A stretch of DNA of 64,000 nucleotides from Phytoactinopolyspora limicola (GTDB lineage Bacteria; Actinomycetota; Actinomycetes; Jiangellales; Jiangellaceae). Every line of letters starts with the position of its first letter. The first letter of the stretch is position 1. Location: contig NZ_JAAOEN010000004.1 in assembly GCF_011320225.1 (NCBI RefSeq), positions 62,001 to 126,000 of the forward strand, in the 5' to 3' direction. Shown here in pieces: positions 9,699-17,610 of this stretch. The notes beneath the pieces are model-generated. The model was not told where the DNA came from. It ran no database searches and saw nothing but the letters and a program-made list of their open reading frames with translations. Made by a program: the position numbers and the translations under genes.

Positions 9699-11270
9699 TC
9701 AGTGGCCACATACCTGCTTGATGGCCGCCGCGACACCGGCCGCAGCCGAGTCCGGGAGGACCGCGGCGATGTGGGCGTCGGGCCGGACGAGCCACAACTC
9801 CCCCAGGCGGGCGGCGAGCGTGGCGGTCAGCGTCCCGGTCGGATCGAGGGTGCTCATCACCTCGGCCCGTACCGCTGCTCCAGTGGCCGACGCCGCCGCC
9901 GACCGCGCCGTCGTGATGTCCACGCCGTGGCTGGCCAGGAGCAAGAACCCGTCACGGGCCAGCTCGCGCAGCCGCCTCGGCCGCCCGTCGTCGACCACCG
10001 GCAGGTCGGGTAGCAGCACACCGGGTGCGGCTGGTGGAACGGCACCACGCTCGGGCCGCTCGGCGAACGGGCGGGACGGATCCGGCGTGGTCAGCGGCGA
10101 GTCGACGTACCAGAACGGTTCGGCGAGCCGTCCAGAGTCGACCGCTGCCCTGGCGCGTGGATCGTGTGCGGCGCGTTCGAGGGTGTCCAGCCGGATGCGG
10201 CGCTGCTCGTCGTCATGGGGAACGAGGAAGTTCATCGTGGCGGTGGTGACGTCGAGGTTCTCTAGTGCGGCGGCGTGCCGTTCGGTGTGGTAGGTCTCCA
10301 AGAGCGTCTCACGGGCCCAGCCGTTCAGCACGAAGGCCAGCTTCCAGGCCGCGTTCTCCGCATCACCCACCCCGGAGTTCAGTCCACGTGCCCCGAACGG
10401 CGCCATGACGTGGGCGCAGTCGCCGGCCAGCAGCACGCGGCCCACCCGCATGCGGTCGGCGACCCTGGAGTGGAAGCGGTACACCGAATTCCACCCGATC
10501 TCGTACGGCCGGTCGCCGATGACGGCCCGGATCCGCCGGTCCAGCGCACCGCTGGCCTCTTCGGCGGCGAGATCGTAGTCCCCCGGCACCTGCCAGTCGA
10601 TACGGAACGTCGAGTCAGGACACGGGTGGATGAGGATCTGCCGGCCCGGGTTCCACTCCGGGTCGAAGTAGAAGCGCCGCTCGTTGGCCCATCCCGGCAG
10701 GTCGGCCCGGATGTCGCAGATGAGGAAACGGTCGTCGAACGAGGCACCGTCGAATCCGACCCCGAGACCCTCGCGGAGGGCATCGCAGCGGGCACCTGCA
10801 CACACCACGGCGTAGGGGGCGGGGATGGCGACCGGTCCGCCCGGCGTGTCGCAGCGTAGCTCCACACCGTTGGTGTCCTGCTCGATGCCGGTGACGGTGT
10901 GGCTCCACCGGACGTCGATCAGCGGCTCGGCGGCGATGCACTCGTCGAGGATCTCTTCGGTGCGCGCCTGCGAGATGTTCACGAACGGCGGCAGCGGCGA
11001 GCGGCCCGGGTCGAGTAACTGGTAGGAGAACAGTTCCGTGTCCCGGTAGAAGGTGCGGGCCGTCGTCCAGGTGAGCCCTTCGGCGGCGATCCGCCCAGCG
11101 CCGACCGACGCCCACACGTCGAGCACGTCGCGTTGCTGACAGATGGCCTTGGACCCGATGGGGTCACGTTCCGGCCGCCCGTCGAGCAACACCGATGGGA
11201 CACCCCACCGAGCCAGCAGCAACGCCGTCGTCTGCCCGACCGGTCCGTTGCCGACGATCGCTACCAACAC
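9699..11270 (-). CDS. FAD-dependent aromatic monooxygenase (PheA/TfdB/MhpA type)
   Basis: 523 residues. FAD-binding Rossmann motif VGNGPVGQTTALLL at 6-19, ribose-binding end LLDGRPE (~33), and the second FAD motif VLLAGDCAHVMAPFGARGLN (~275-295). A C-terminal thioredoxin-like domain (~390-523) is typical of the phenol/3-hydroxyphenylpropionate hydroxylase group. It should hydroxylate a phenolic ring with NAD(P)H and O2. GTG start preceded by GAGGGG. It lies downstream of the MBL hydrolase on the same strand behind a strong hairpin, and near the homogentisate operon. The substrate cannot be read from sequence. Confidence 0.9.
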   Translation of the reverse strand: MLVAIVGNGPVGQTTALLLARWGVPSVLLDGRPERDPIGSKAICQQRDVLDVWASVGAGRIAAEGLTWTTARTFYRDTELFSYQLLDPGRSPLPPFVNISQARTEEILDECIAAEPLIDVRWSHTVTGIEQDTNGVELRCDTPGGPVAIPAPYAVVCAGARCDALREGLGVGFDGASFDDRFLICDIRADLPGWANERRFYFDPEWNPGRQILIHPCPDSTFRIDWQVPGDYDLAAEEASGALDRRIRAVIGDRPYEIGWNSVYRFHSRVADRMRVGRVLLAGDCAHVMAPFGARGLNSGVGDAENAAWKLAFVLNGWARETLLETYHTERHAAALENLDVTTATMNFLVPHDDEQRRIRLDTLERAAHDPRARAAVDSGRLAEPFWYVDSPLTTPDPSRPFAERPERGAVPPAAPGVLLPDLPVVDDGRPRRLRELARDGFLLLASHGVDITTARSAAASATGAAVRAEVMSTLDPTGTLTATLAARLGELWLVRPDAHIAAVLPDSAAAGVAAAIKQVCGH

Positions 11271-11295
11271 CCCGCCCCTCCTCCTGCGCCCCTCC

Positions 11296-11349
11296 CATGA
11301 TCATGAACACTTTGCCGTGCGATAGCACGGCAAAGTGTTCATGATCATG
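11296..11349. terminator. Perfect 25-bp hairpin over the stop codon of the MBL gene
   Basis: CATGATCATGAACACTTTGC and five further bases form a perfect 25-bp stem with a GATA loop. The distal arm contains the stop codon of the MBL gene (11345-11347). It sits between two same-strand genes, so it probably ends or attenuates the upstream transcript. Its tips carry TGATCATG, as do several other hairpins in the window. Confidence 0.75.
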
Positions 11350-12307
11350 AGTGGAGTTGGTTCCAGACGTCGCGATCACGCTCGGCGGTCCAGATCTCCG
11401 GCCGCTCGATGCCGGCCAGTTCGTCCCACACCCGCGACACGTCGAACGGCAAACAATGCTCGAAGATCGGCCATCCGCCATAACGGTCCACCAGGGCCGC
11501 ATGACACGCCACGAACGCCTCCCGCAACGTCCCGCCACGGGCCTGCACGGCACCAACCTCGGCCAGCAACACCTGCAGGAAATGCCGCGTCTGCCCCACC
11601 GCGGCCGCCACCGCGTCCCGACCCCGCACCACGGCTCCACGTCCACCCACCAGGGTCTCGGCGTCCAGCGCAGCCACCCGATCCAGGGTCGACGACGACC
11701 AGTCACGGTGAAATGCGTCACCGGTGTACAGCGCAGCCTGCGCCTCCACCAGGTCACCGGCGAAGAGAATCCGCTGGTGCGGCAGCCACGCCACGATGTC
11801 ACCCTCCGTATGCCCACGGCCCAGATGTCGCAGCTCGACGACGCCGCGATCGCCACCCAGGTGAATCGTCGCCGTGTCATCGAAGGTCAGCGTCGGCCAG
11901 GTGAGGCCCGGAATCGACGCCGGCTCTTTGAACAACCGGGGCATCCGCCCATACTCGGAGGCCCAGTCCTGCTCCCCTCGCTCGGCGATCAACACCCGGG
12001 TGTTGTCGTGCGCCACGATCACCTCGGCGTCGAACGCACTGGCCCCCAGCACCCGCACCGCGTGGTAGTGCGACAGGACCAGGTACCGGATCGGCTTGTC
12101 CGTGTATTCGCGCAGCTTGGCCAGCCATTCACCGGCCGCGACCGGCGTCGCCAACGCCTCGAAGCACACCAGGAAATCCTCGCCCTCGACGGCGCCGACG
12201 TTGGGGTCGCCCTCGGCGGTCAGCGCGTAGACCCCGTCGGCGAGCACCTCCAGCGTCTGTTCCTTCTCTTCTACATCCGCCGACGACGCGAACGGCCTCG
12301 CACCCAC
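11345..12307 (-). CDS. Metallo-beta-lactamase-fold hydrolase, HYHAVRVLG subfamily
   Basis: 320 residues. MBL fold with SHYHAVRVLG (~103-112) in place of canonical HxHxDH, then GRGHTEGDIVAWLP, FAGDLVEAQ (metal-bridging Asp) and a C-terminal helical tail. The His pair is kept but the second-metal Asp-His is replaced, as in a recognised subgroup of quinoprotein-relay-like MBL proteins. The GTG at 12307 is chosen because GAGGTGG lies 5 nt upstream; a GTG at 12316 has no such site. It is divergent from a MarR regulator, which probably controls it, and upstream of the monooxygenase. Likely hydrolysis of a ring-derived ester or thioester (inference). Confidence 0.85.
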   Translation of the reverse strand: MGARPFASSADVEEKEQTLEVLADGVYALTAEGDPNVGAVEGEDFLVCFEALATPVAAGEWLAKLREYTDKPIRYLVLSHYHAVRVLGASAFDAEVIVAHDNTRVLIAERGEQDWASEYGRMPRLFKEPASIPGLTWPTLTFDDTATIHLGGDRGVVELRHLGRGHTEGDIVAWLPHQRILFAGDLVEAQAALYTGDAFHRDWSSSTLDRVAALDAETLVGGRGAVVRGRDAVAAAVGQTRHFLQVLLAEVGAVQARGGTLREAFVACHAALVDRYGGWPIFEHCLPFDVSRVWDELAGIERPEIWTAERDRDVWNQLHS

Positions 12308-12322
12308 AACAACCACCTCAGG

Positions 12323-12345
12323 ATGATTAAATGTTTGACTAAATG
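12323..12345. promoter_or_regulatory. AT-rich divergent operator/promoter (MarR type)
   Basis: GATTAAATGTTTGACTAAAT is strikingly AT-rich in a high-GC context, with imperfect inverted half-sites (ATTAAAT / ATTTAGT). It lies between the divergent MBL and MarR genes, close to the MBL start. It resembles MarR operators in size and composition. Confidence 0.5.
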
Positions 12346-12415
12346 AGGATGTCGTGAGCCTACCCCAGGCCGCACCTCGGCACTAGAGCGAACTTCCAAC
12401 GACGAGGAGATCGAC

Positions 12416-12994
12416 GTGGAACCCGCGGACGACGGCCCGGAGGTCCTCGACGAGGCGGCACCGGGACACGCCGACGCTGACCACCTCGACTATCTGTCGT
12501 TCATCGATCACGCCATCGGCCGTGCGACGGCGGAGCGACCCGACCTCGACGCCGCCGCCATGCGTATGGTGCTCACCCTGCACCGGCTCGCCAGCACCGT
12601 TGTCTACGACCTCGAGTCCACCGTGCACCGGCCAAGCGGGTGGACGTGGCCCGGATTCCGGCTGCTGTTCGTCCTATGGCTGGCCGGTCCGATGGAGGCC
12701 AAACGGGCCGCCGAACTCTCCGGCACCAGCCGCGCCGCGGTATCTGCGCTGGCCAACACGCTAGAACGGGATGGGCTGCTCGGCCGTCGGCGCGACACGC
12801 TCGACCGCCGCTCGGTGCGGCTGAGCCTGACCACCGCCGGTAGAGCGTCGATCTCCGCGGCGTTCGGGGCGCACAACGCCCGTGAACAAGCCTGGGCCGA
12901 CACGTTGACCGACGATGAGCTAGCCACGTTCAATCGGCTCCTGGACAAACTCATCCAGGGCCCTCAGGCCACGCGCGCCAACCGTCGCTTCTAA
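12416..12994 (+). CDS. MarR-family transcriptional regulator
   Basis: 192 residues, GTG start with GAGGAG 6 nt upstream. Winged-helix core: GFRLLFVLWLAGPMEAKRAAELSGTS, then the recognition helix SRAAVSALANTLERDGLL and the wing RRDTLDRRSVRLSLTTAG (the DxRxxxxxLT hallmark). An ~80-residue acidic/helical N-terminal part precedes the core and is longer than usual. It is divergent from the MBL hydrolase and convergent with fahA. It probably represses the MBL/monooxygenase genes in response to an aromatic ligand (inference). Confidence 0.92.
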   Translation: MEPADDGPEVLDEAAPGHADADHLDYLSFIDHAIGRATAERPDLDAAAMRMVLTLHRLASTVVYDLESTVHRPSGWTWPGFRLLFVLWLAGPMEAKRAAELSGTSRAAVSALANTLERDGLLGRRRDTLDRRSVRLSLTTAGRASISAAFGAHNAREQAWADTLTDDELATFNRLLDKLIQGPQATRANRRF

Positions 12995-13003
12995 GCTTGC
13001 TTT

Positions 13004-14200
13004 CTACCCGTCCACGGCAGGTTCGACGCGGCCGGTGACCTCACCGAGGCTGATCCGCCCGCCATCCGCCGTAGGCGCGGTGCCACTGATGGTGACGGTG
13101 TCGCCGTCGGCGAGAAACGTCCTCGTGCTGCCGTCCTCCAACGTCAGCGGCTCGGTGCCGTTCCAGGTCAATTCGATCAGCGATCCGCGCTGCTCACGTT
13201 CAGGCCCGGACACCGTGCCCGACGCGTAGAGGTCACCGGTGCGCAGACTGGCACCATTCACCGTCATGTGGGCCAGCATCTGCGCCGGAGACCAGTACAT
13301 CCGCGTATATGGCGGACGGCTGAGCACCTGACCGTTCACCTCGAGCGCAAGATCCAGGTCCAACGCCCAGGCCTCTTCGGCCAGATACTCCAGCGGCGCC
13401 GGATCCTGGGGCGGTCGCGGCACCCGCGCCGCCGCCAGCGCGTCGAGCGGTACCACCCACGGCGACACCGTCGTCGCGAACGATTTACCCAGGAACGGGC
13501 CGAGCGGCACATACTCCCACGCCTGGATGTCCCGCGCCGACCAGTCGTTGACCAGGACCACCCCGAAGACGTGCTCGGCGAACCGGCTGACCGGGACCGG
13601 CCGGCCCAACTCACTCGAGGCGCCAACGACGAAGCCGACCTCGACCTCGACGTCCAGCTTCGCCGACGGACCGAAAGTGGGCGCGGCAGCTGACGGCGCC
13701 TTGCGCTGCCCGCACGGGCGCACCACCGGGGTGCCCGAAACAACCACCGTGCCGGCCCGGCCGTGGTAGCCGACCGGCAGGTGCTTCCAGTTCGGAAGCA
13801 GCGGCGCGGCGTCGGGACGGAACATCCGGCCGATGTTGCCCGCGTGGTGCTCGCTGGCGTAGAAGTCGACGTAGTCGGCGACGCCGAACGGCATCTGGAG
13901 GACGACGTCGCCGACCGGATACAGGTGCGGGGTCAAGCGCGGCTCGTGCGACGTGTCGGTCAGCAGGTCGACGATCCGGTTCCGGGTCTGCGTCCACGCC
14001 GTCCGCCCGCGGGCGAGGAACGCGTTCAGCGACGGCGCGGCGAACCCGTCGTCACCCAACGCCGCGGCGAGATCGAGGACGTGATCACCGATCCGCACCC
14101 CGCACCGCGGCGGCTCACCCGGTGGGGCGAAGACACCGTAGGGCAGGTTTGCGAGGCCGAAGCCAGAGTCTGCTGGGACCGGCGCCCATGTCCGCGTCAT
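13004..14200 (-). CDS. fahA: Fumarylacetoacetase
   Basis: 398 residues, matching the family in length. It cleaves fumarylacetoacetate to fumarate and acetoacetate, the last step of tyrosine/homogentisate breakdown. Motifs: DYVDFYASEHHAGNIGRMFR, PVGYHGRAGTVVVSGT, LDVEVEVGFVVG (metal-binding acidic residues), VNDWSARDIQAWEYVPLGPF and GKSFATTVSPWVV. AAGGG precedes the ATG. It is the third gene of the hmgA operon, 37 bases behind the unknown gene. Confidence 0.96.
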   Translation of the reverse strand: MTRTWAPVPADSGFGLANLPYGVFAPPGEPPRCGVRIGDHVLDLAAALGDDGFAAPSLNAFLARGRTAWTQTRNRIVDLLTDTSHEPRLTPHLYPVGDVVLQMPFGVADYVDFYASEHHAGNIGRMFRPDAAPLLPNWKHLPVGYHGRAGTVVVSGTPVVRPCGQRKAPSAAAPTFGPSAKLDVEVEVGFVVGASSELGRPVPVSRFAEHVFGVVLVNDWSARDIQAWEYVPLGPFLGKSFATTVSPWVVPLDALAAARVPRPPQDPAPLEYLAEEAWALDLDLALEVNGQVLSRPPYTRMYWSPAQMLAHMTVNGASLRTGDLYASGTVSGPEREQRGSLIELTWNGTEPLTLEDGSTRTFLADGDTVTISGTAPTADGGRISLGEVTGRVEPAVDG

Positions 14201-14237
14201 CCGTCGTTACCCTTCATCGTCGTTGTGCCAGCTCCGG

Positions 14238-15197
14238 TCAGGAGGCGAGGCCGAGTTCGTGGGCTTCGGTCGCCGGCGTCGCCGTGCTGCAGGAGCCGTA
14301 GCTGACGAACGTGTGCCGAGTCCGACGCACCGCGTCCGCGTCCAAAACCTTGGCGCGCTGGACCAGTTCGGCTGCCTCCTCGATCCGCAACGTCGCCGCC
14401 ACGTCGTTCGCTTCCGCGCCGGACACCACCGTCTCCGCGGTGGCCACCAGCAGATTCAGATATCCGTGGTGGGTGAACCCGGTGCTGGCGTCCGTATAAC
14501 GCACGGCATGATGCAACCCCGCCGTCGCCTTGATCGCAACGCCGGCCCGCGTGGCCGCCACCACCGCAGCGGCCAGGTCGTCTGGCGACGGGAACAGCTC
14601 CGCGCGCACGCCGCCGCAGCGCAGCTTCACTCCGACGAAACGTCGCCTCGAACGCGCCGCGACAGCCGGCGCCAACGCGTCGACGTCGGCCAGCACCGCT
14701 GGTTCGACGAACAACGGCACCGTCGGAGGCACCCCAGCGGCGTCCACCGCGGCAACGGCAGCGTCGAGGGCGGCAACGGGCGCCGGTACCGGCTCACCGC
14801 CCGCGCGGGCCAGGGGAAACTCGACTCCGGCCAGCTCGAGTCCGGCGTCGGCGGCAATCTCGGCGACGGCCGCGCCCAGGCCGACCGCGCCGGCGTCGGC
14901 GATGACCCCGACCCGGATCCGGCCCTCCGTCCGCGGCCCGCCGCGCAGCCCGCCGCGCAGCACGCCACGCAGCTCCGCCACCCGCGACACCGGGCATAGA
15001 AAACGGTGGGACAACACCGGGCTCGCCTGGGCGAGGTCCTGGCGGTGGCGTTGCACCGCGTCGGCCATGGTCAACGCGGTGGGCGGAAACAGGCCGGCGT
15101 CGTCGACCAGACCGGTCATCAGACCCGTCGTGGGTCCGGCAGCCGAGCCCGTCGTCGGCCCCGTCGTCGGCCCCGTCGCTGGCCCGGGCAAGGTCAC
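14238..15197 (-). CDS. Conserved protein of unknown function in the homogentisate operon
   Basis: About 319 residues, not a family I can name. The GTG at 15197 overlaps the hmgA stop (GTGA) and has GGGAG just upstream, so translation is probably coupled to hmgA. The first ~25 residues are a degenerate repeat (GPATGPTTGPTTGSAAGP) from a short DNA repeat. The rest alternates strands and helices and ends with the conserved-looking segments FVGVKLRCGG, IKATAGLHHAVRY and HGYLNLL, suggestive of a TIM-barrel-like enzyme with possible Lys/His catalytic residues. It sits exactly between homogentisate dioxygenase and fumarylacetoacetase, the position of the isomerase step. That role is untested inference. 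Confidence 0.7.
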   Translation of the reverse strand: MTLPGPATGPTTGPTTGSAAGPTTGLMTGLVDDAGLFPPTALTMADAVQRHRQDLAQASPVLSHRFLCPVSRVAELRGVLRGGLRGGPRTEGRIRVGVIADAGAVGLGAAVAEIAADAGLELAGVEFPLARAGGEPVPAPVAALDAAVAAVDAAGVPPTVPLFVEPAVLADVDALAPAVAARSRRRFVGVKLRCGGVRAELFPSPDDLAAAVVAATRAGVAIKATAGLHHAVRYTDASTGFTHHGYLNLLVATAETVVSGAEANDVAATLRIEEAAELVQRAKVLDADAVRRTRHTFVSYGSCSTATPATEAHELGLAS

Positions 15198-16387
15198 GTG
15201 TTCTCCCGATTCCAGCTCCACGCATAGGCGGGGTCTTCGGAGGCGTACCCGCCCTCACCCATCTCCAACGGCCGGAAGGTATCGACCATCACCGCCAACT
15301 CGTCGAAGTACTCGACGCCGACACTACGCTCGTACGCTCCCGGCTGCGGCCCGTGCGACCAACCACCCGGATGCAAGGAGATGGAGCCTTGCCCGATACC
15401 CGACCCCTTCCGCGCCTCGTAGTCGCCGCCGCAGTAGAACATGACCTCATCGGAGTCGACGTTGGAGTGGTAGTACGGGACGGGAATAGACAACGGGTGG
15501 TAATCCACCTTGCGGGGCACGAAGTTGCAGATGACGAAGTTGTAGCCCTCGAACGCCTGGTGCACCGGCGGCGGCTGGTGGACCCGTCCGGTGATCGGCT
15601 CGAAGTCGGCGACGTTGAAGGTGTAGGGGTAGAGGCAGCCGTCCCAGCCCACGACGTCGAACGGGTGCTTCGGGTACACGAACCGGGTGCCGACGATGCC
15701 GCCCGGGCCACGGTGTTTGACCAGGACGTCGACGTCGTCACCGTCCATGAGGAGAGGTTCGCTTGGTCCGTGCAGGTCACGTTCGCAATAGGGGGCATGC
15801 TCCAGGAGTTGCCCGTAACGCGAGAGGTACCGCTTCGGTGGTGCGATGTGAGAGTTGGCCTCGATGACGTAGGCGCGCAGCGGCTCGTCGGGGTTGGGAA
15901 CCCAGCGGTGGGTGGTGGCTCGGGGCAAGATGACGTGGTCTCCCTGCCGGACCGAGAGGGCACCGAACACCGTCTCGACGGTACCGGAGCCGGATTCGAT
16001 GTAGACGTCTTCGTCCCCGATGGCGTTGCGATACAACGGCGAGGTCTCGCCGGCGACGACGTAGGAGATCCGGACGTCGCCGTTGCCGAGGACCAGACGC
16101 CGCCCGGTGACCACGTCGGTCGACTTCCACTCCTGGTCGGCGAAGAGGTCGTGCAGCTTCAGATGCCGCGGCTTGAGCGGGTGGTTCGCGGTCAAGGTCT
16201 GGTCCGGCAACTCCCAGACCTGCGAGTCGGCGATGGTGGAGGGGATGTTGCGGTGGTAAAGCAACGACGAGTCGCTGGAGAAGCCCTCCTCCCCCATCAG
16301 TTCCTCGTAGTAGAGGCCGCCGTCCGGGCGGCGGTGTTGAGTGTGCCGCTTGGGTGGGACATCGCCCACATGCCGGTAGTACGCCAT
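15194..16387 (-). CDS. hmgA: Homogentisate 1,2-dioxygenase
   Basis: 397 residues. Opens the homogentisate ring with O2 to give maleylacetoacetate, using non-haem Fe(II). The cupin core has YYHSNVDSDEVMFYCGGDYE with likely ligands His307 and Glu314, and HPGGWSHGPQPG with His345. YHRNIPSTIADSQVW and YVIEANSHIAPPKRYLSRYGQ are also typical. Length fits the shorter actinobacterial form. AAGGAGG precedes the ATG. First gene of hmgA-unknown-fahA, divergent from an IclR regulator. Confidence 0.96.
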   Translation of the reverse strand: MAYYRHVGDVPPKRHTQHRRPDGGLYYEELMGEEGFSSDSSLLYHRNIPSTIADSQVWELPDQTLTANHPLKPRHLKLHDLFADQEWKSTDVVTGRRLVLGNGDVRISYVVAGETSPLYRNAIGDEDVYIESGSGTVETVFGALSVRQGDHVILPRATTHRWVPNPDEPLRAYVIEANSHIAPPKRYLSRYGQLLEHAPYCERDLHGPSEPLLMDGDDVDVLVKHRGPGGIVGTRFVYPKHPFDVVGWDGCLYPYTFNVADFEPITGRVHQPPPVHQAFEGYNFVICNFVPRKVDYHPLSIPVPYYHSNVDSDEVMFYCGGDYEARKGSGIGQGSISLHPGGWSHGPQPGAYERSVGVEYFDELAVMVDTFRPLEMGEGGYASEDPAYAWSWNRENT

Positions 16388-16426
16388 CGTCGGCCTCCTT
16401 GCAGCGACACATTTGAGATGAGCGAT

Positions 16427-16448
16427 AATCGCACGTATAGTGCGTATT
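16427..16448. promoter_or_regulatory. Palindromic operator between hmgA and the IclR gene
   Basis: AATCGCAC-GTATA-GTGCGTATT: 5-bp perfect arms (CGCAC/GTGCG) extended by partly matching AAT/ATT ends, centred in the 112-base divergent gap. Size and position fit an IclR operator controlling both genes. Confidence 0.6.
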
Positions 16449-16499
16449 CGGCACCTTCACCTTAGGTAGTGATCCAGAACACGTCAAGGGATAAGGGTT

Positions 16500-17213
16500 G
16501 TGAGCATGGCTGACGTCGCGGATCCCCACCCAGAGCCGGAACGCGCCACGGCTGGCTCCAAGACCCTGGACAACGGCATCCGGGTACTCAAAGCCCTCGC
16601 CCAGCATCCGCGCGGCCTGACCATGACCGAACTGGCCACCGCAGTGGGTGCGCACCGCACGGTGGTATACCGGCTGCTCGGCACCCTCACCAGGCACGGC
16701 CTGGTGGCCCAGGGACCGGACAATCGGTACCAGCTGGGGCTGGCCATCATCGAACTGTCCGGCGCCGTACGGCCAGACTTGCAAACCCTGGCTCAGGCGC
16801 CGCTACGCGAACTGGCCGACGAAACCGGCGCCACCGCGTTCCTCTCGCTCCTCGACGGTGACGAGGTGGTCAGCACGCTGGTGGTCGAGCCGCTGCACGC
16901 CGACGCCCACGTCGCATACCGCCTCGGCACCCGTCATCCGGTCACCCTCGGCTCGGCCGGGCTCGCTATCCTCAGCGCCCGCGCACCACGCGCGAACGAA
17001 CGCGGCGAAATCTCACTCGCCCGCGAGCGCGGCTATTCGGTGAGCCAGGGCGAGATCCAGCGCGGCGCCTGGGGACTGGCCGCACCCATCCGGCCGCGCA
17101 GCGGTGACGCCGAAGCCTCCGTGGGGGTCGTGGCGTTGCAGCCGCTGGATGAGGTGCACGTCGCCCGGCTCGTCATGGATACGGCCGAAACAATCGGCAA
17201 ACTCATCCCCTGA
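16500..17213 (+). CDS. IclR-family transcriptional regulator
   Basis: 237 residues. Winged HTH near 25-85 (GIRVLKALAQHPRGLTMTELATAVGAHRTVVYRLLGTL) and the IclR effector domain after it (LAQAPLRELADETGATAFLSLLDGDEVVSTLVVEP, HPVTLGSAGLAIL, RGYSVSQGEIQRGAWGLAAPI). An ATG six bases after the GTG, better spaced from AAGGG, could be the true start. Divergent from hmgA; the likely local regulator of homogentisate catabolism. Confidence 0.92.
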   Translation: MSMADVADPHPEPERATAGSKTLDNGIRVLKALAQHPRGLTMTELATAVGAHRTVVYRLLGTLTRHGLVAQGPDNRYQLGLAIIELSGAVRPDLQTLAQAPLRELADETGATAFLSLLDGDEVVSTLVVEPLHADAHVAYRLGTRHPVTLGSAGLAILSARAPRANERGEISLARERGYSVSQGEIQRGAWGLAAPIRPRSGDAEASVGVVALQPLDEVHVARLVMDTAETIGKLIP

Positions 17214-17297
17214 CCTGCCCCTCGGTGGCGGATTCGGCCGGGCGGCCAGGCGTCGGGGCGCCGGATCAGGGCCAGAGATCCCAGTGCGCCATCGCGC

Positions 17298-17365
17298 ACT
17301 TCGCTACCGCCAGATGGCGTTAAGCGCCGGAATCGGGCTTTAACGCCATCTGGCGGTAGCGAAGT
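17298..17365. terminator. 26-bp perfect hairpin after the IclR gene
   Basis: ACTTCGCTACCGCCAGATGG plus six more bases pair perfectly with 17340-17365 across a 16-nt loop. It lies 85 bases after the IclR stop and before the convergent pyk gene. Either a terminator or a REP-like element. Confidence 0.6.
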
Positions 17366-17425
17366 CCGAGCCGGGCAGGCACGGTCCCGTCACCCCAAAG
17401 GGAACGTGTTGATCACCCGGACGAC

Positions 17426-17537
17426 AACAAGGAGGCTTACTGCGGCCCCGCCCCGGACACAAGGACGCTTACTGTCGCCAGAGCAACAACAAGGAGGCTT
17501 GCTGCACACGGCGGTGCGCCGTAAGGAAGCTTATTGC
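17426..17537. repeat. Short interspersed repeat A: AACAAGGAGGCTTACTGC, four copies about 31 bp apart
   Basis: Copies at 17426 (AACAAGGAGGCTTACTGC), 17459 (CAAGGACGCTTACTGT), 17488 (AACAAGGAGGCTTGCTGC) and 17522 (TAAGGAAGCTTATTGC), spaced 29-34 bp and all in one orientation. The same repeat recurs at 28890-29003. No start codon follows the SD-like AAGGAGG at translation distance. The 583-base gap 17214-17796 otherwise holds the hairpin at 17298 and repeat family B. Confidence 0.8.
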
Positions 17538-17610
17538 AGCCGACGCCGTGGGCGGTATCGCCAGAATGTACGCCGAGACCGACGCCCGCGAAGGGCGCGG
17601 CGGACGCTCT

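Noticed and set aside
17426-17537. CRISPR array
   Set aside because: Repeats are only 16-19 bp, imperfect and of mixed orientation in the second island; spacers are 12-15 bp; no cas genes in the window.
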